This document shows positions 17,107 through 25,838 of a stretch of 64,000 nt of DNA, piece by piece. The DNA is from Sutterella sp. Its GTDB lineage: Bacteria > Pseudomonadota > Gammaproteobacteria > Burkholderiales > Burkholderiaceae_F. The DNA is taken from positions 21,343-85,342 of the forward strand of contig NZ_JAUNSF010000004.1 of NCBI RefSeq assembly GCF_030539355.1, read 5' to 3'. A model generated the notes under the pieces. That model was not told the origin of the DNA and searched no databases. It saw nothing but the letters and a program-made list of their open reading frames with translations. How positions within the stretch are numbered: the stretch's first letter is position 1; every line of letters starts with the position of its first letter. The position numbers were made by a program, and so were the translations under genes.

Positions 17107-19836
17107 ATGCCCCAGAACACACTTACCGCCGCGCTCAGGCCGCGCTCGATCGTCGTCATCGGCGCGAGCAGCCATCCGGCGAGCCGCGGCTATCACGTGT
17201 GGCGCTCGGTGAGCCTCTCCCCGGGGCTCGAGCGCGTCTGGGCGGTGAACCCCAAGTACCGCTTCGTCGGCGACCACCCGTGCTTTCCGAACGCCGATGC
17301 GGTGCCCGACCGCGACATTGACCTCGCGATCCTCTGTGTCTCGCGGAAGCATCTCGCCGAGGCGCTCCGCAAGCTGCGCCGCAACCCGCCGAAGGCCGTG
17401 CTCTTCGCGCCCCAGGAGGAGGGTCCGCTCTCGGACGCCCTGGAGATCTCGGAGCTGAGGAAGGCCGCGCGCGAAATGGGTTCGCGGCTTCTCGGCCCCA
17501 ACTCGATCGGCGTCATCGCACCGAAGGCGGGCATCAACGCGAGCTTCTGGCCCCGCATGCCCGCCGCGGGCGGCATCGCCCTCGTCGCGCAGTCCGCGAT
17601 GGTCGCCACGGGCCTCATGGACCACGCCGACGAGTCGAGCCTCGGCTTCACGGCGGTCGTCAACACCGGCCTTGAGGAGGACATCTCCCTCGCTGAGGTG
17701 ATCGAGCACTTCGCCCACGACCGCACGGCGCGCGTGATCGCCGTCGAGGTCGAGGCAATCAAGGAGCCGCGCGCCTTCGCGAGCGCGCTGCGCGCCGCGG
17801 CTGATCAGAAGCCCGTGATCGTGCTGCGCGCCGGCCCGGGCTCGGGCTACGCCGCCGACCGGCTCGCCGCCACCCGCTACGGCACCGACGCGGGCGAGGA
17901 CCGGGCGTTCGACGCGCTGCTCGCCGCCGCCGGAGCGCTCCGCGTGCGGACCTTCGGCGACTTCTGCTCGGCGGCCGCGGCCTTCTCCGCCGGGACGCTC
18001 CCCGCGGACGCCCGCGCTGCCATCATCTCGAACGGCAGCGGCTTCGCCGCGCTCGCCGCAGACGTCGCCGAATCCTCCGGCGTGCAGATCGAGGGGCTCG
18101 GCAACCGGACCATTCAGAGGCTCTCGAAGGCCCATCCGGGCGAGCGCATTCCGGTGAACCCCGTCGTCATCGGCGCGAGCGCCACGGGCGAGCGGTTCGC
18201 CGAGACGCTCGGCATCGTGCTCGACGACCCCGCCATCCAGGGCGCGAGCGTGATCGTGGGCCCGAGCCCGATGTCCACGCTCGACCCCGCCTTCACCGCC
18301 ATCGCCGCCGCCGCGAAGAAGAGCTTCAAGCCCGTCATCGTCTCCTGGGTCTCGAGCCACGGCACGCCCGCCGTGCGCCGGCAGCTCGACGCCCTTCCCG
18401 ACTCCCGCGTGATCGCCATCCGCTCGCCCGAGCGCGCGATGAAGGCGTTCGGCCTGCTCGCCGAGCGAAGCCGCATCCTGAGGGAGCGCCGCGCGCTCCC
18501 GCGCGCCGGGCGCGGCATGCTCTCCGAGGACGCGCTCGCGCAGATCCGCGTGCTCTTCTCACGGGTTCTCGAGGACGGCCGTCACTTCCTGCTCCCCTGG
18601 GAGGTGCGCGCGCTCCTCAATGCGCTCGGCCTCCCCACGGTGCCGGCGCGCCTCGTCTCGACGCTTGAGGACGCGCAGAAGGCCGCCCTTGAGCTCGGCT
18701 GGCCGCTCGCGATCAAGGCCTCGAGCGAGGGACTCGGCAGCCGCAGCGCCTCCGGACTCGTCTTCCTTTCGCTCAGGAGCCCCGAAGAGCTCGCCCAGGC
18801 CTGGGAGAAGCTCACCGGGAACCTCTCCGAGCGCACGCCGCTCGCACGCCCCGAGGGCATTCTCGTCGAGCGGATGAGCGCGCACTCGATCGAGCGCGAG
18901 CTCATGCTCCGCATCCGGCTCGACGCCGTGCTCGGCCCCGTCATTGAATTCGGCGGCGCCGGCCTCGCAGGCGCCTCCCACGGCGACGTCGCCGTGGGCC
19001 TCCCCCCGCTCTCGCTCGCCGAGGCCGAGCGGCTCGCGCACGAACCGCGCGCCTCCGTTGCGCTCGGCGCCTACCGGGGGCTTCCCGAGATCGACTGGAC
19101 GGCGCTCGTCACCGCGCTCTGCCGGCTCTCCGACCTCGCGGCCGCGGTGCCCGCGCTCCGTGAGCTGCGGCTCGAGCCTGTGGTGGCCGGCCCCGGAGGT
19201 CTGCTCGTGCTCAACGCTGAGGCCGCGCTCTACGACGCGCCGCTCGAGCCCGACCGCGGCTACGGTCACCTGACGCTGCGGCCCGCCGCCCTCGAGTCCG
19301 CGGAGATCTACACCGACCCGAAGGGAGAGCGCTTCACGCTGCGCGCCCTCACCGAGGACGACTGCGTGCGGTTCCGCACCTTCATCAGCTCGCTCTCCGA
19401 GCAGAGCTTCTACTACCGCTTCCACACCGCGGCGGCGCTCTCCGACGAGCGCATCGCGCAGATGCTCTCGCCCGACTGGTCCCGCTCGGGAGCCTGGGTG
19501 CTCACGGCGGGCGAGGGAGAGAACGAGGTGATCGCCGCCTCGGGCCGCTGGTCGCTCCTCGAGGGGCGGGATGCCGAGTTCGGCGTCGCCACCCGGGACG
19601 ACTACCAGCGCCGCGGACTCGCCCGCGTGCTGATGGCGAAGCTTGAGCGCGAGGCGGCGCTCGAAGGCTTCAATACAATGACGGGTTTCGTGCTCCCGGG
19701 CAATGAACCGATGGAGCGCTTCATGCAGACGGTCGGCTACACCGTCGGCGAAGAGGTCACGGGCGCAGAGCCCCGGCGCTGGTCGCGCCGGCTCACGCCG
19801 CCCGTTCCGGATTCTGAAAAAACTGAAAAACCATGA
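17107..19836 (+). CDS. Pat/PatZ-type protein lysine acetyltransferase (acyl-CoA synthetase-like plus GNAT)
   Basis: This 909-residue protein has, in order, a CoA-binding Rossmann domain (SIVVIGASSHPASRGYHVW, residues ~14-100), succinyl-CoA-ligase-like domains (~140-460), an ATP-grasp domain (~490-720) and a C-terminal GNAT acetyltransferase domain (~745-895; motif A DDYQRRGLARVLM). This is the domain order of Salmonella Pat / E. coli PatZ (YfiQ), which acetylate acetyl-CoA synthetase and other enzymes. ADP-forming acetyl-CoA synthetase without GNAT is ruled out by the C-terminal domain. It overlaps the crotonase gene by four bases (ATGA). Confidence 0.88.
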   Translation: MPQNTLTAALRPRSIVVIGASSHPASRGYHVWRSVSLSPGLERVWAVNPKYRFVGDHPCFPNADAVPDRDIDLAILCVSRKHLAEALRKLRRNPPKAVLFAPQEEGPLSDALEISELRKAAREMGSRLLGPNSIGVIAPKAGINASFWPRMPAAGGIALVAQSAMVATGLMDHADESSLGFTAVVNTGLEEDISLAEVIEHFAHDRTARVIAVEVEAIKEPRAFASALRAAADQKPVIVLRAGPGSGYAADRLAATRYGTDAGEDRAFDALLAAAGALRVRTFGDFCSAAAAFSAGTLPADARAAIISNGSGFAALAADVAESSGVQIEGLGNRTIQRLSKAHPGERIPVNPVVIGASATGERFAETLGIVLDDPAIQGASVIVGPSPMSTLDPAFTAIAAAAKKSFKPVIVSWVSSHGTPAVRRQLDALPDSRVIAIRSPERAMKAFGLLAERSRILRERRALPRAGRGMLSEDALAQIRVLFSRVLEDGRHFLLPWEVRALLNALGLPTVPARLVSTLEDAQKAALELGWPLAIKASSEGLGSRSASGLVFLSLRSPEELAQAWEKLTGNLSERTPLARPEGILVERMSAHSIERELMLRIRLDAVLGPVIEFGGAGLAGASHGDVAVGLPPLSLAEAERLAHEPRASVALGAYRGLPEIDWTALVTALCRLSDLAAAVPALRELRLEPVVAGPGGLLVLNAEAALYDAPLEPDRGYGHLTLRPAALESAEIYTDPKGERFTLRALTEDDCVRFRTFISSLSEQSFYYRFHTAAALSDERIAQMLSPDWSRSGAWVLTAGEGENEVIAASGRWSLLEGRDAEFGVATRDDYQRRGLARVLMAKLEREAALEGFNTMTGFVLPGNEPMERFMQTVGYTVGEEVTGAEPRRWSRRLTPPVPDSEKTEKP

Positions 19837-20591
19837 TCGAGACAAAGCTTCTGTACGGCATCCTTCACGTCACGCTCTCCCGCGCCGAGCGCCGCAACGC
19901 GATCTCCCGCGAGATGTTCGACACGCTCGCCGACACGCTGCTCGCCGCGGCCGAGGACCCCAAGACCCGCGTCGTGCTTCTGAAGGCCGCGGGCTCCGTC
20001 TTCTCCGCGGGCGCCGACCTGCAGGAGGTTCTCTCCGACGAGGCCGGCATGGCCGCCGCCGAGGACCGCTTCTTCCGGGCGCTGCGCGAGTTCCCGAAGC
20101 CCGTCATCGCCGAGGTGAACGGCGCCTGCGTGGGGGCGGCCTTCATCACGCTCCTCTACTGCGACCTCGTCTACGCGGGCACGCACGCCCTCTTCTCGCT
20201 GCCGGCCGTCGCACTCGCGCGCACGCCGAAGTTCGGCGCCGCCGCCGTGATCGAGGCCGCGGCCGGCTACCCGAAGGCCGCCGAGAAGCTTCTGCTCTCC
20301 GAGCCCATCTCCGCCGACGAGGCCGAGGCGATGCGCCTCATCACCCGCGTGGTCGAGGACGAGCACTTGGAGAGCGTCGTCGCCGCGAAGACCGCCCGCC
20401 TCGCCGTGCTTCCCCCCGGTGCTGTCTCCGGCATGAAGCGGCTTCTCGGTGCGGCGCGCGCGGACGCCGCCGAGCGCTTCGCGGGCCTCGAGACCGAGCT
20501 CCACGCCCGTCAGGCCGTGAGCCCCGAGGCCGCCGAGGCGCTCCGGGCCTTCCTTGAGGGCCGCAAGCCGGTCTTCCAGCCCGAGGAATAA
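19833..20591 (+). CDS. Enoyl-CoA hydratase/isomerase (crotonase) family protein with atypical active site
   Basis: This 252-residue crotonase-fold protein has the oxyanion-hole segments SAGADLQE (near 60) and NGACVGAAF (near 102). The two Glu residues that act in enoyl-CoA hydratase are not where expected: the loop reads GAAFITLLYCD and the second site FSLPAVAL, lacking the usual PE. It may therefore catalyse another CoA-ester reaction or bind acyl-CoA only. It is translationally coupled to the Pat-like gene by a 4-bp overlap, linking it to acyl-CoA sensing or protein acylation. A terminator follows at 20630. Confidence 0.8.
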   Translation: MIETKLLYGILHVTLSRAERRNAISREMFDTLADTLLAAAEDPKTRVVLLKAAGSVFSAGADLQEVLSDEAGMAAAEDRFFRALREFPKPVIAEVNGACVGAAFITLLYCDLVYAGTHALFSLPAVALARTPKFGAAAVIEAAAGYPKAAEKLLLSEPISADEAEAMRLITRVVEDEHLESVVAAKTARLAVLPPGAVSGMKRLLGAARADAAERFAGLETELHARQAVSPEAAEALRAFLEGRKPVFQPEE

Positions 20592-20629
20592 TCCTTTTGG
20601 TGCATAGCGCACCATTTCGGTGCTGACGG

Positions 20630-20661
20630 CGCCCCGCATCATCTTGGTGCGGGGCGTTTTG
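20630..20661 (+). terminator. Rho-independent terminator after the crotonase gene
   Basis: CGCCCCGCA and TGCGGGGCG form a perfect 9-bp stem with a 9-base loop, followed by TTTT. A smaller stem, GGTGC/GCACC, precedes it at 20599-20613. Confidence 0.8.
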
Positions 20662-20670
20662 CACTCTTTC

Positions 20671-20684
20671 TTACCTAGGGGTAA
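20671..20684. promoter_or_regulatory. Inverted repeat TTACC-N4-GGTAA upstream of the sigma-54 promoter
   Basis: Two exact 5-bp arms flank TAGG, about 50 bp upstream of the -24 element. A dyad in this place could be an enhancer-binding site for a sigma-54 activator, though activator sites are often further away and repeated. The arm spacing (5-4-5) resembles activator sites known for acidic amino acid systems, but the arm sequence differs. Confidence 0.35.
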
Positions 20685-20709
20685 ACCCTGAAAAGATATC
20701 CGCAGGACA

Positions 20710-20736
20710 TTGGCACGGTTTGGCACGGTGCTTGCT
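20710..20736 (+). promoter_or_regulatory. Sigma-54 (RpoN) promoter of the gltIJKL operon
   Basis: TTGGCACG-GTGC-TTGCT at 20720-20736 matches the consensus YTGGCACG-N4-TTGCW fully, with GG (20722-20723) and GC (20734-20735) ten bases apart. TTGGCACGG occurs twice with a 10-bp period (20710-20718 and 20720-20728), one helix turn apart; only the second has the -12 element. The predicted start is near 20747, giving a ~67-base leader to gltI. Confidence 0.8.
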
Positions 20737-20813
20737 CATTAACCGATGGCCCCTCCTTCCTCCCCGTGAAAGGAGCCGAGTTAGAAGCCTTACAAGAGAT
20801 CAAGGAGCATCCT

Positions 20814-21713
20814 ATGTTCAAGCCTTCCAAGCTGACCGCCGTCGTCCTCTCCACATGCCTCCTCGCGGCCTCCGCCGTGAGCGCCGCCGAACTCACCGGC
20901 ACCCTCAAGAAAGTCCAGGAGACCGGCACCATCACCCTTGGCTACCGTGAAAGCTCCGTCCCGTTCTCTTACCTGGATGCTGACGGCAAGCCCGTCGGCT
21001 ACGCTTTCACCGTCTGCCGCAAGGTCGCGGACGCCGTTCAGGCCGAGCTCGGTCTGAAGGACCTCAAGATTCAGTACCAGGCCGTCACCAGTGCCAACCG
21101 CATCCCGCTCATCCAGAACGGCACGGTCGACATCGAGTGCGGCTCCACCACGAACTCGCTCAAGCGCCAGAAGGAAGCCGCCTTCTCGGTCGCCTACTTC
21201 GGCATCCAGGTCTCCGCCGCGGTCTGGAAGTCGAGCGGCATCAAGTCGCTCATGGACCTCAAGGGCAAGACCGTCACGATGACCTCGGGCACGACCTCCG
21301 ACGCGCTGCTGAGGAAGTTTGACCGCGAGAACAAGCTCGGCATCCGCTACCTCATGACGAAGGACTTCGCCGAGTCGATGCAGCTCGTCGCCAACAAGCG
21401 CGCCGACGCCTTCGTGCTCGATGACGTGCTCCTCGCCGGCCAGCTCTCGAACCTCGACAACGCGAGCGAGTTCACCATCCTTGACGCCTCGCTCGGCGTC
21501 GAGCCCTACGGCGCGATGTTCCGCAAGGATGATCCGCAGTTCAAGGCCGTCGTCGACAAGACCGTCATCGGCATGATCAAGTCGGGCGAGCTCGCCAAGC
21601 TCTACTCGACCTGGTTCGAGAATCCGATCCCGCCGAAGAACGTGAATCTCAACTTCAAGATGAACTCCTACACGAAGGAGCTCTTCGCGAACCCGAGCGA
21701 CAAGGGCATCTAA
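20814..21713 (+). CDS. gltI: Glutamate/aspartate ABC transporter periplasmic binding protein
   Basis: This 299-residue protein has a Sec signal (cleavage near AVSA-AELTG) and a family 3 solute-binding fold: GTITLGYRESSVPFSYLD at the N-lobe, DIECGSTTNSL near the ligand site and DLKGKTVTMTSGTTSD. These are hallmark segments of GltI/DEBP-type glutamate/aspartate binding proteins. AAGGAG six bases before ATG 20814 fixes the start. It heads gltI-gltJ-gltK-gltL, with a sigma-54 promoter upstream and a partial terminator after it that would favour excess binding protein. Confidence 0.93.
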   Translation: MFKPSKLTAVVLSTCLLAASAVSAAELTGTLKKVQETGTITLGYRESSVPFSYLDADGKPVGYAFTVCRKVADAVQAELGLKDLKIQYQAVTSANRIPLIQNGTVDIECGSTTNSLKRQKEAAFSVAYFGIQVSAAVWKSSGIKSLMDLKGKTVTMTSGTTSDALLRKFDRENKLGIRYLMTKDFAESMQLVANKRADAFVLDDVLLAGQLSNLDNASEFTILDASLGVEPYGAMFRKDDPQFKAVVDKTVIGMIKSGELAKLYSTWFENPIPPKNVNLNFKMNSYTKELFANPSDKGI

Positions 21714-21750
21714 GAATCCGCCCTGTCACCCCCTGATCCACGGCTTCATC

Positions 21751-21804
21751 AACCCGGGTGCGGTTTGCCAGCAGATTTGCTGCACCCGGGTTTTGTTCTT
21801 TTTC
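21751..21804 (+). terminator. Intra-operon attenuator between gltI and gltJ
   Basis: AACCCGGGTGC pairs with GCACCCGGGTT (11 bp) around a 20-base loop and is followed by TTTTGTTCTTTTTC. It sits in the 188-bp gap between gltI and gltJ, so some transcripts should end here. Confidence 0.75.
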
Positions 21805-21901
21805 AACGTCAAAGACCCCCGATTCAGACGGAAAACTCTCCGGCGCGCTCCCTTGAGGCGCTCCGTCCGACTGATTCCCCAATTACAAGAGGCTTCGCGT
21901 C

Positions 21902-22636
21902 ATGGCGCTCAATCTAAGTCTGGACTCGCTATTTGAGCAGTCCCTGTTCACCGAGGACCCCTGGTGGGTCTACATCCTGTACGGCGCCAACTGGACCATC
22001 GGCCTCGCCATCGCCGCCTTTGCCCTCGCCATGGTGATCGGCATCATCATCGGCACCCTGCGCACGACCGAGAACCGGTTCGTGAGCGGTCTGTGCGAGG
22101 CATGGATCGAACTCTTCCGCAACATCCCGCTCATCGTCCAGATCTTCCTCTGGTACTTCGTCGTTCCCGAGCTCATCCCGCCCTACAAGGACTGGCTCAT
22201 CGAGACCGACCCGGCCGTCGCCCAGTTCGTGACCGCCTTCATCTGCATGGGCCTCTTCACCTCGTCGCGTATCGCCGAGCAGGTCCGCGCCGGCATCGCC
22301 AGCATCCCGAAGGGTCTGCCCCGCGCCGCCTGCGCCCTCGGTCTCACGACCGTCCAGACCTATTCCAAGGTGATCCTCCCGATGGCGATGCGCCTCATCG
22401 TTCCGCCGCTCACGAGCGAGGCGATGAACCTCGTGAAGAACACCGCCGTCGCGCTCACGATCGGTCTGCCGGAGCTCACCATGCGCGCCAACGAGATGGG
22501 CGAGAACACCTTCACCTTCTTCGCCGCCTACCTCTGGGCCACGATCCTCTACATCGTCATCGCGCTCGTCGTGAACCGTCTGATGGGCTGGGTCGAGAAG
22601 AAGAGCGCCATCCCCGGCTTCATCGCCGCCAAGTAA
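21902..22636 (+). CDS. gltJ: Glutamate/aspartate ABC transporter permease
   Basis: This 244-residue inner membrane permease has about five membrane helices and the HisM-type signature: ELFRNIPLIVQIFLWYF in the first half and RIAEQVRAGIASIPKGLPRAACALGL as the EAA loop that contacts the ATPase. It pairs with gltK as a heterodimer. It is followed by gltK after 15 bases, with AAGGAG before that start. Confidence 0.92.
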   Translation: MALNLSLDSLFEQSLFTEDPWWVYILYGANWTIGLAIAAFALAMVIGIIIGTLRTTENRFVSGLCEAWIELFRNIPLIVQIFLWYFVVPELIPPYKDWLIETDPAVAQFVTAFICMGLFTSSRIAEQVRAGIASIPKGLPRAACALGLTTVQTYSKVILPMAMRLIVPPLTSEAMNLVKNTAVALTIGLPELTMRANEMGENTFTFFAAYLWATILYIVIALVVNRLMGWVEKKSAIPGFIAAK

Positions 22637-22651
22637 GAAGGAGTCCGGAAA

Positions 22652-23338
22652 ATGTCGCTCGATCTGTCCTCCATCACCAACTCGGTTGACTTCCTGCTCG
22701 CCGGCTTCGGCTACACCCTGCAGCTCACCGCCATCACGGCCGTGCTCGGTCTGTTCTTCGGCACGCTCCTCGCCCTCGCCCGACTCTCGCGCAACGGCTG
22801 GATCTCCGGCGCCGCGCAGCTCTACATCAACCTGATGCGCGCCGTGCCGCTCGTGCTCGTGCTCTTCTGGTTCTTCCTGCTGATGCCGGAGATCCTGCGC
22901 ATCATCCTCGGCCTCGACACGCCGGTCATGATCGGCGCGAACCTCACCGCCATCATCACCTTCGTGCTCTTCGAGGCGGCCTACTTCGCCGAGATCATGC
23001 GCGCCGGCATCCAGTCGATCAGCCGCGGGCAGTTCTTCGCCGCCACCGGCCTCGGCCTCACCTACGGCCAGACGATGTTCTACGTCATCCTGCCGCAGGC
23101 CATCCGCAACATGCTTCCCGTGCTCCTCACGCAGACGATCATTCTTTTCCAGGACACCTCCCTCGTCTACGTCATCAGCGGCACGGACTTCATGGGCTCG
23201 GTTGTCAAGATCGCCCAGCGCGACGGAGAACTCGTTTTGATGTACTCTTTTGCAGCTGTCTGCTACCTTGCAGTCTCGCTCTCACTTTCGATGCTCATCC
23301 GCCGCCTTCAGGCCAAGATAGCCATCGCCTCCCGTTGA
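22652..23338 (+). CDS. gltK: Glutamate/aspartate ABC transporter permease
   Basis: This 228-residue permease is the partner of GltJ. It has RAVPLVLVLFWFFLLMP and the EAA loop YFAEIMRAGIQSISRGQFFAATGLGL, with about five membrane helices. GAAGGAG lies upstream of the ATG. The ATPase gene follows after 54 bp. Confidence 0.92.
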   Translation: MSLDLSSITNSVDFLLAGFGYTLQLTAITAVLGLFFGTLLALARLSRNGWISGAAQLYINLMRAVPLVLVLFWFFLLMPEILRIILGLDTPVMIGANLTAIITFVLFEAAYFAEIMRAGIQSISRGQFFAATGLGLTYGQTMFYVILPQAIRNMLPVLLTQTIILFQDTSLVYVISGTDFMGSVVKIAQRDGELVLMYSFAAVCYLAVSLSLSMLIRRLQAKIAIASR

Positions 23339-23392
23339 CACGCGGCCCCGCACACACCTAATACAAGGGCAACCCCTCGAAGGATTCTTCCC

Positions 23393-24127
23393 ATGGCAAT
23401 GATTGAAATCAAGAACATCAGCAAGTGGTACGGCAACTTTCAGGTGCTGAAGAACTGCTCCGTCACTGTTGAAAAGGGTCAGGTGGTCGTGGTCTGCGGC
23501 CCCTCGGGCTCCGGCAAGTCGACGCTCATCAAGACGGTCAACGCCCTCGAGCCCTTCCAGAAGGGCGACATCATCGTCGACGGCGTGCACGTGGGCGACC
23601 CGAAGACGAACCTCCCGAAGCTGCGCAGCCGCGTCGGCATGGTGTTCCAGCACTTCGAGCTCTTCCCGCACCTCTCGATCCGCGAGAACCTGATCCTCGC
23701 CCAGATGAAGGTGCTCGGCCGCTCCCGCGAGGAGTCGCTCACGCGCGGCCTGAAGCTCCTCGAGCGCGTCGGCCTGCTCGCCCACGCCGACAAGTATCCG
23801 GGCCAGCTCTCCGGCGGCCAGCAGCAGCGCGTCGCGATCGCCCGCGCCCTCGCGATGGATCCGATCTGCATGCTCTTCGACGAGCCGACCTCCGCGCTTG
23901 ACCCCGAGATGATCAACGAGGTGCTCGACGTCATGGTGAGCCTCGCCAAGGAAGGCATGACCATGATGTGCGTCACGCACGAGATGGGCTTCGCCAAGAA
24001 GGTCGCCGACTACGTGATCTTCATGGACGCCGGCGAGATCATCGAGAACCTTCCGGCCGACGAGTTCTTCAGCAAGCCGCACAGCGAGCGCGCCCAGAAG
24101 TTCCTCTCGAAGATTCTCAACCACTGA
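23393..24127 (+). CDS. gltL: Glutamate/aspartate ABC transporter ATP-binding protein
   Basis: This 244-residue ATPase has Walker [11 protein letters not shown]-loop FQHFELFPH, signature [15 protein letters not shown], Walker [14 protein letters not shown] and H-loop THEMGFA. The length and motifs are those of polar amino acid importers (GltL/GlnQ). It ends the operon; a long-stem terminator follows. Confidence 0.94.
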   Translation: MAMIEIKNISKWYGNFQVLKNCSVTVEKGQVVVVCGPSGSGKSTLIKTVNALEPFQKGDIIVDGVHVGDPKTNLPKLRSRVGMVFQHFELFPHLSIRENLILAQMKVLGRSREESLTRGLKLLERVGLLAHADKYPGQLSGGQQQRVAIARALAMDPICMLFDEPTSALDPEMINEVLDVMVSLAKEGMTMMCVTHEMGFAKKVADYVIFMDAGEIIENLPADEFFSKPHSERAQKFLSKILNH

Positions 24128-24183
24128 TCCCGCAGACGGAATTCCCGGGGAGCCCCGCCTCGGACGGCGCCCCGGATTCCCGG

Positions 24184-24250
24184 AACGCTCCGCGAGATAT
24201 TTCCGCACCGCGCCCCGCCGCGCGGTGAGGAAGTATTGCGGAGCGTTTTT
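24184..24250 (+). terminator. Long tiered terminator after gltL
   Basis: AACGCTCCGC pairs with GCGGAGCGTT, and further pairing inside (including CACCGCG with CGCGGTG) extends the hairpin; TTTTT follows at 24246-24250. It ends 57 bp before kdsD. Confidence 0.8.
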
Positions 24251-24306
24251 GCGTCCTGAGATTTCTTTAAAATGTAGGGTTGCCCATACATGCCGGAGAA
24301 AAATTG

Positions 24307-25299
24307 ATGACCGACCCGCATTTTGACGCCGCCGCCGCGGTTGCCCTCGGACGTGACGTGCTCAGGCACGAAGCTGAATGCATCCTCGCCGCGGAGGAGC
24401 GCATCGGCGCGAGTCCCGACTTCGCCCGCGCCGTGGAGACGATCCTCGGCTGCCGCGGCCGCCTCGTCGTCTCCGGCGTCGGCAAGTCCGGCCACATCGG
24501 CCGCAAGCTCGCGGCGACCTTCGCGAGCACCGGCACCCCGGCCTTCTTCGTCCATGCGGGCGAGGCCGCGCACGGCGACCTCGGCATGGTCACCGCCGAC
24601 GACATCGTCCTCGGCATCTCCTACTCGGGCGAGACGCAGGAGCTCCTGATGATCGTCCCGACCCTGAAGCGCGAGGGCGCCACGCTCATCGCCATGACCG
24701 GCAACCCCGCGAGCTCGCTCGCGCGCCACGCCGACATCCACATCAACTGCCACGTCGAGCGCGAGGCCTGCCCGCTCAACCTCGCCCCGACCTCGTCGAC
24801 GACGCTCACGCTCGCGCTCGGCGACGCGCTCGCCGTCGCCTGCCTCTCGGCGAAGGGCTTCCGCAAGGAGGACTTCGCCCGCAGCCATCCGGGCGGCGCG
24901 CTCGGCCGCAGGCTCCTCATTCACGTGCGCGACATCATGCGCCAGGGCGACGCGGTGCCCCGCGTCACCGAGGACATCGCGCTCCTTGACGCGATCCGCG
25001 AGATCACCCACAAGCACATCGGCATGACCGCCGTCGTTGACGGCGCGGACCACGTGATCGGCATCTTCACCGAGGGCGACCTGCGCCGCCTCATCGCCCG
25101 CGTGGGCGACGTGCGCGAGATCCGCATCGGCGACGTGATGACCCGCAGTCCCCATACGATCGGCCCCGACGAGCTCGCCGCGGCCGCAGTGAAGGAGCTC
25201 GAGGCGCACCAGTGCAACCAGCTCCTCGTGACCGACCCCGACGGAACGCTCGTCGGCGCGCTTCACATGCATGACCTCATGGACGCCAAGGTGATCTGA
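24307..25299 (+). CDS. kdsD: D-arabinose 5-phosphate isomerase
   Basis: This 330-residue enzyme makes arabinose-5-phosphate for KDO of LPS. It has an SIS domain (GVGKSGHIGRKLAATFASTGTPAFF, HAGEAAHGDLGM, SYSGETQE) and two CBS domains after about residue 205. ATG 24307 has GGAG upstream; an in-frame ATG nine codons earlier lacks support. It overlaps kdsC by one base (TGATG) and begins the kdsD-kdsC-lptC-lptA-lptB-rpoN run. Confidence 0.95.
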   Translation: MTDPHFDAAAAVALGRDVLRHEAECILAAEERIGASPDFARAVETILGCRGRLVVSGVGKSGHIGRKLAATFASTGTPAFFVHAGEAAHGDLGMVTADDIVLGISYSGETQELLMIVPTLKREGATLIAMTGNPASSLARHADIHINCHVEREACPLNLAPTSSTTLTLALGDALAVACLSAKGFRKEDFARSHPGGALGRRLLIHVRDIMRQGDAVPRVTEDIALLDAIREITHKHIGMTAVVDGADHVIGIFTEGDLRRLIARVGDVREIRIGDVMTRSPHTIGPDELAAAAVKELEAHQCNQLLVTDPDGTLVGALHMHDLMDAKVI

Positions 25300-25832
25300 T
25301 GACCACACAGCTCGAACGTCTCCGCCGCATCCGCATCGTCGTCCTTGACGTGGACGGCGTCCTCACCGACGGCTCGCTCGTCTTCACGGGAGAGGGCGAG
25401 CTCGCCAAGACCTTCCACGTCCGCGACGGCCTCGGCATCAAGCTCCTGCAGGCCGCGGGAATCGAGGTCTGCATCCTCACGGGCCGCACCTCGTCGATCG
25501 TCGCCTACCGCGCCGACGAGCTCGGCATGACCCGCATCGAGCAGGGCAAGCTCAAAAAGCTCCCGACGCTGCGCAACATGCTCGAGAGCGCCGGCCTCAC
25601 GCCCGAGGAATGCGCCTACATGGGCGACGACCTCCCGGACCTTCCCTGCCTGCGCACGGTCGGCTTCGCGGCCACGCCCGCCGACGGCAGCGCCGAGCTC
25701 GACCCGTACATTCACTGGCGTGCGCCGCACCCGGGCGGCCGCGGCGCCGTGCGGGACCTCGCCGAGCGCATCCTCCAGGCCCAGGGCCGCTGGGAGGAGC
25801 TCCTCGAGAAGCAGTTCCTCTCCCAGGAATAA
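25299..25832 (+). CDS. kdsC: 3-deoxy-D-manno-octulosonate-8-phosphate phosphatase
   Basis: This 177-residue HAD phosphatase removes phosphate from KDO-8-phosphate. It has DVDGVLTDG with the nucleophilic Asp, LTGRTS as motif II and GDDLPDLP as motif IV, and the capless C0 form typical of KdsC tetramers. It is coupled to kdsD and followed six bases later by lptC. Confidence 0.95.
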   Translation: MTTQLERLRRIRIVVLDVDGVLTDGSLVFTGEGELAKTFHVRDGLGIKLLQAAGIEVCILTGRTSSIVAYRADELGMTRIEQGKLKKLPTLRNMLESAGLTPEECAYMGDDLPDLPCLRTVGFAATPADGSAELDPYIHWRAPHPGGRGAVRDLAERILQAQGRWEELLEKQFLSQE

Positions 25833-25838
25833 GGCGCC

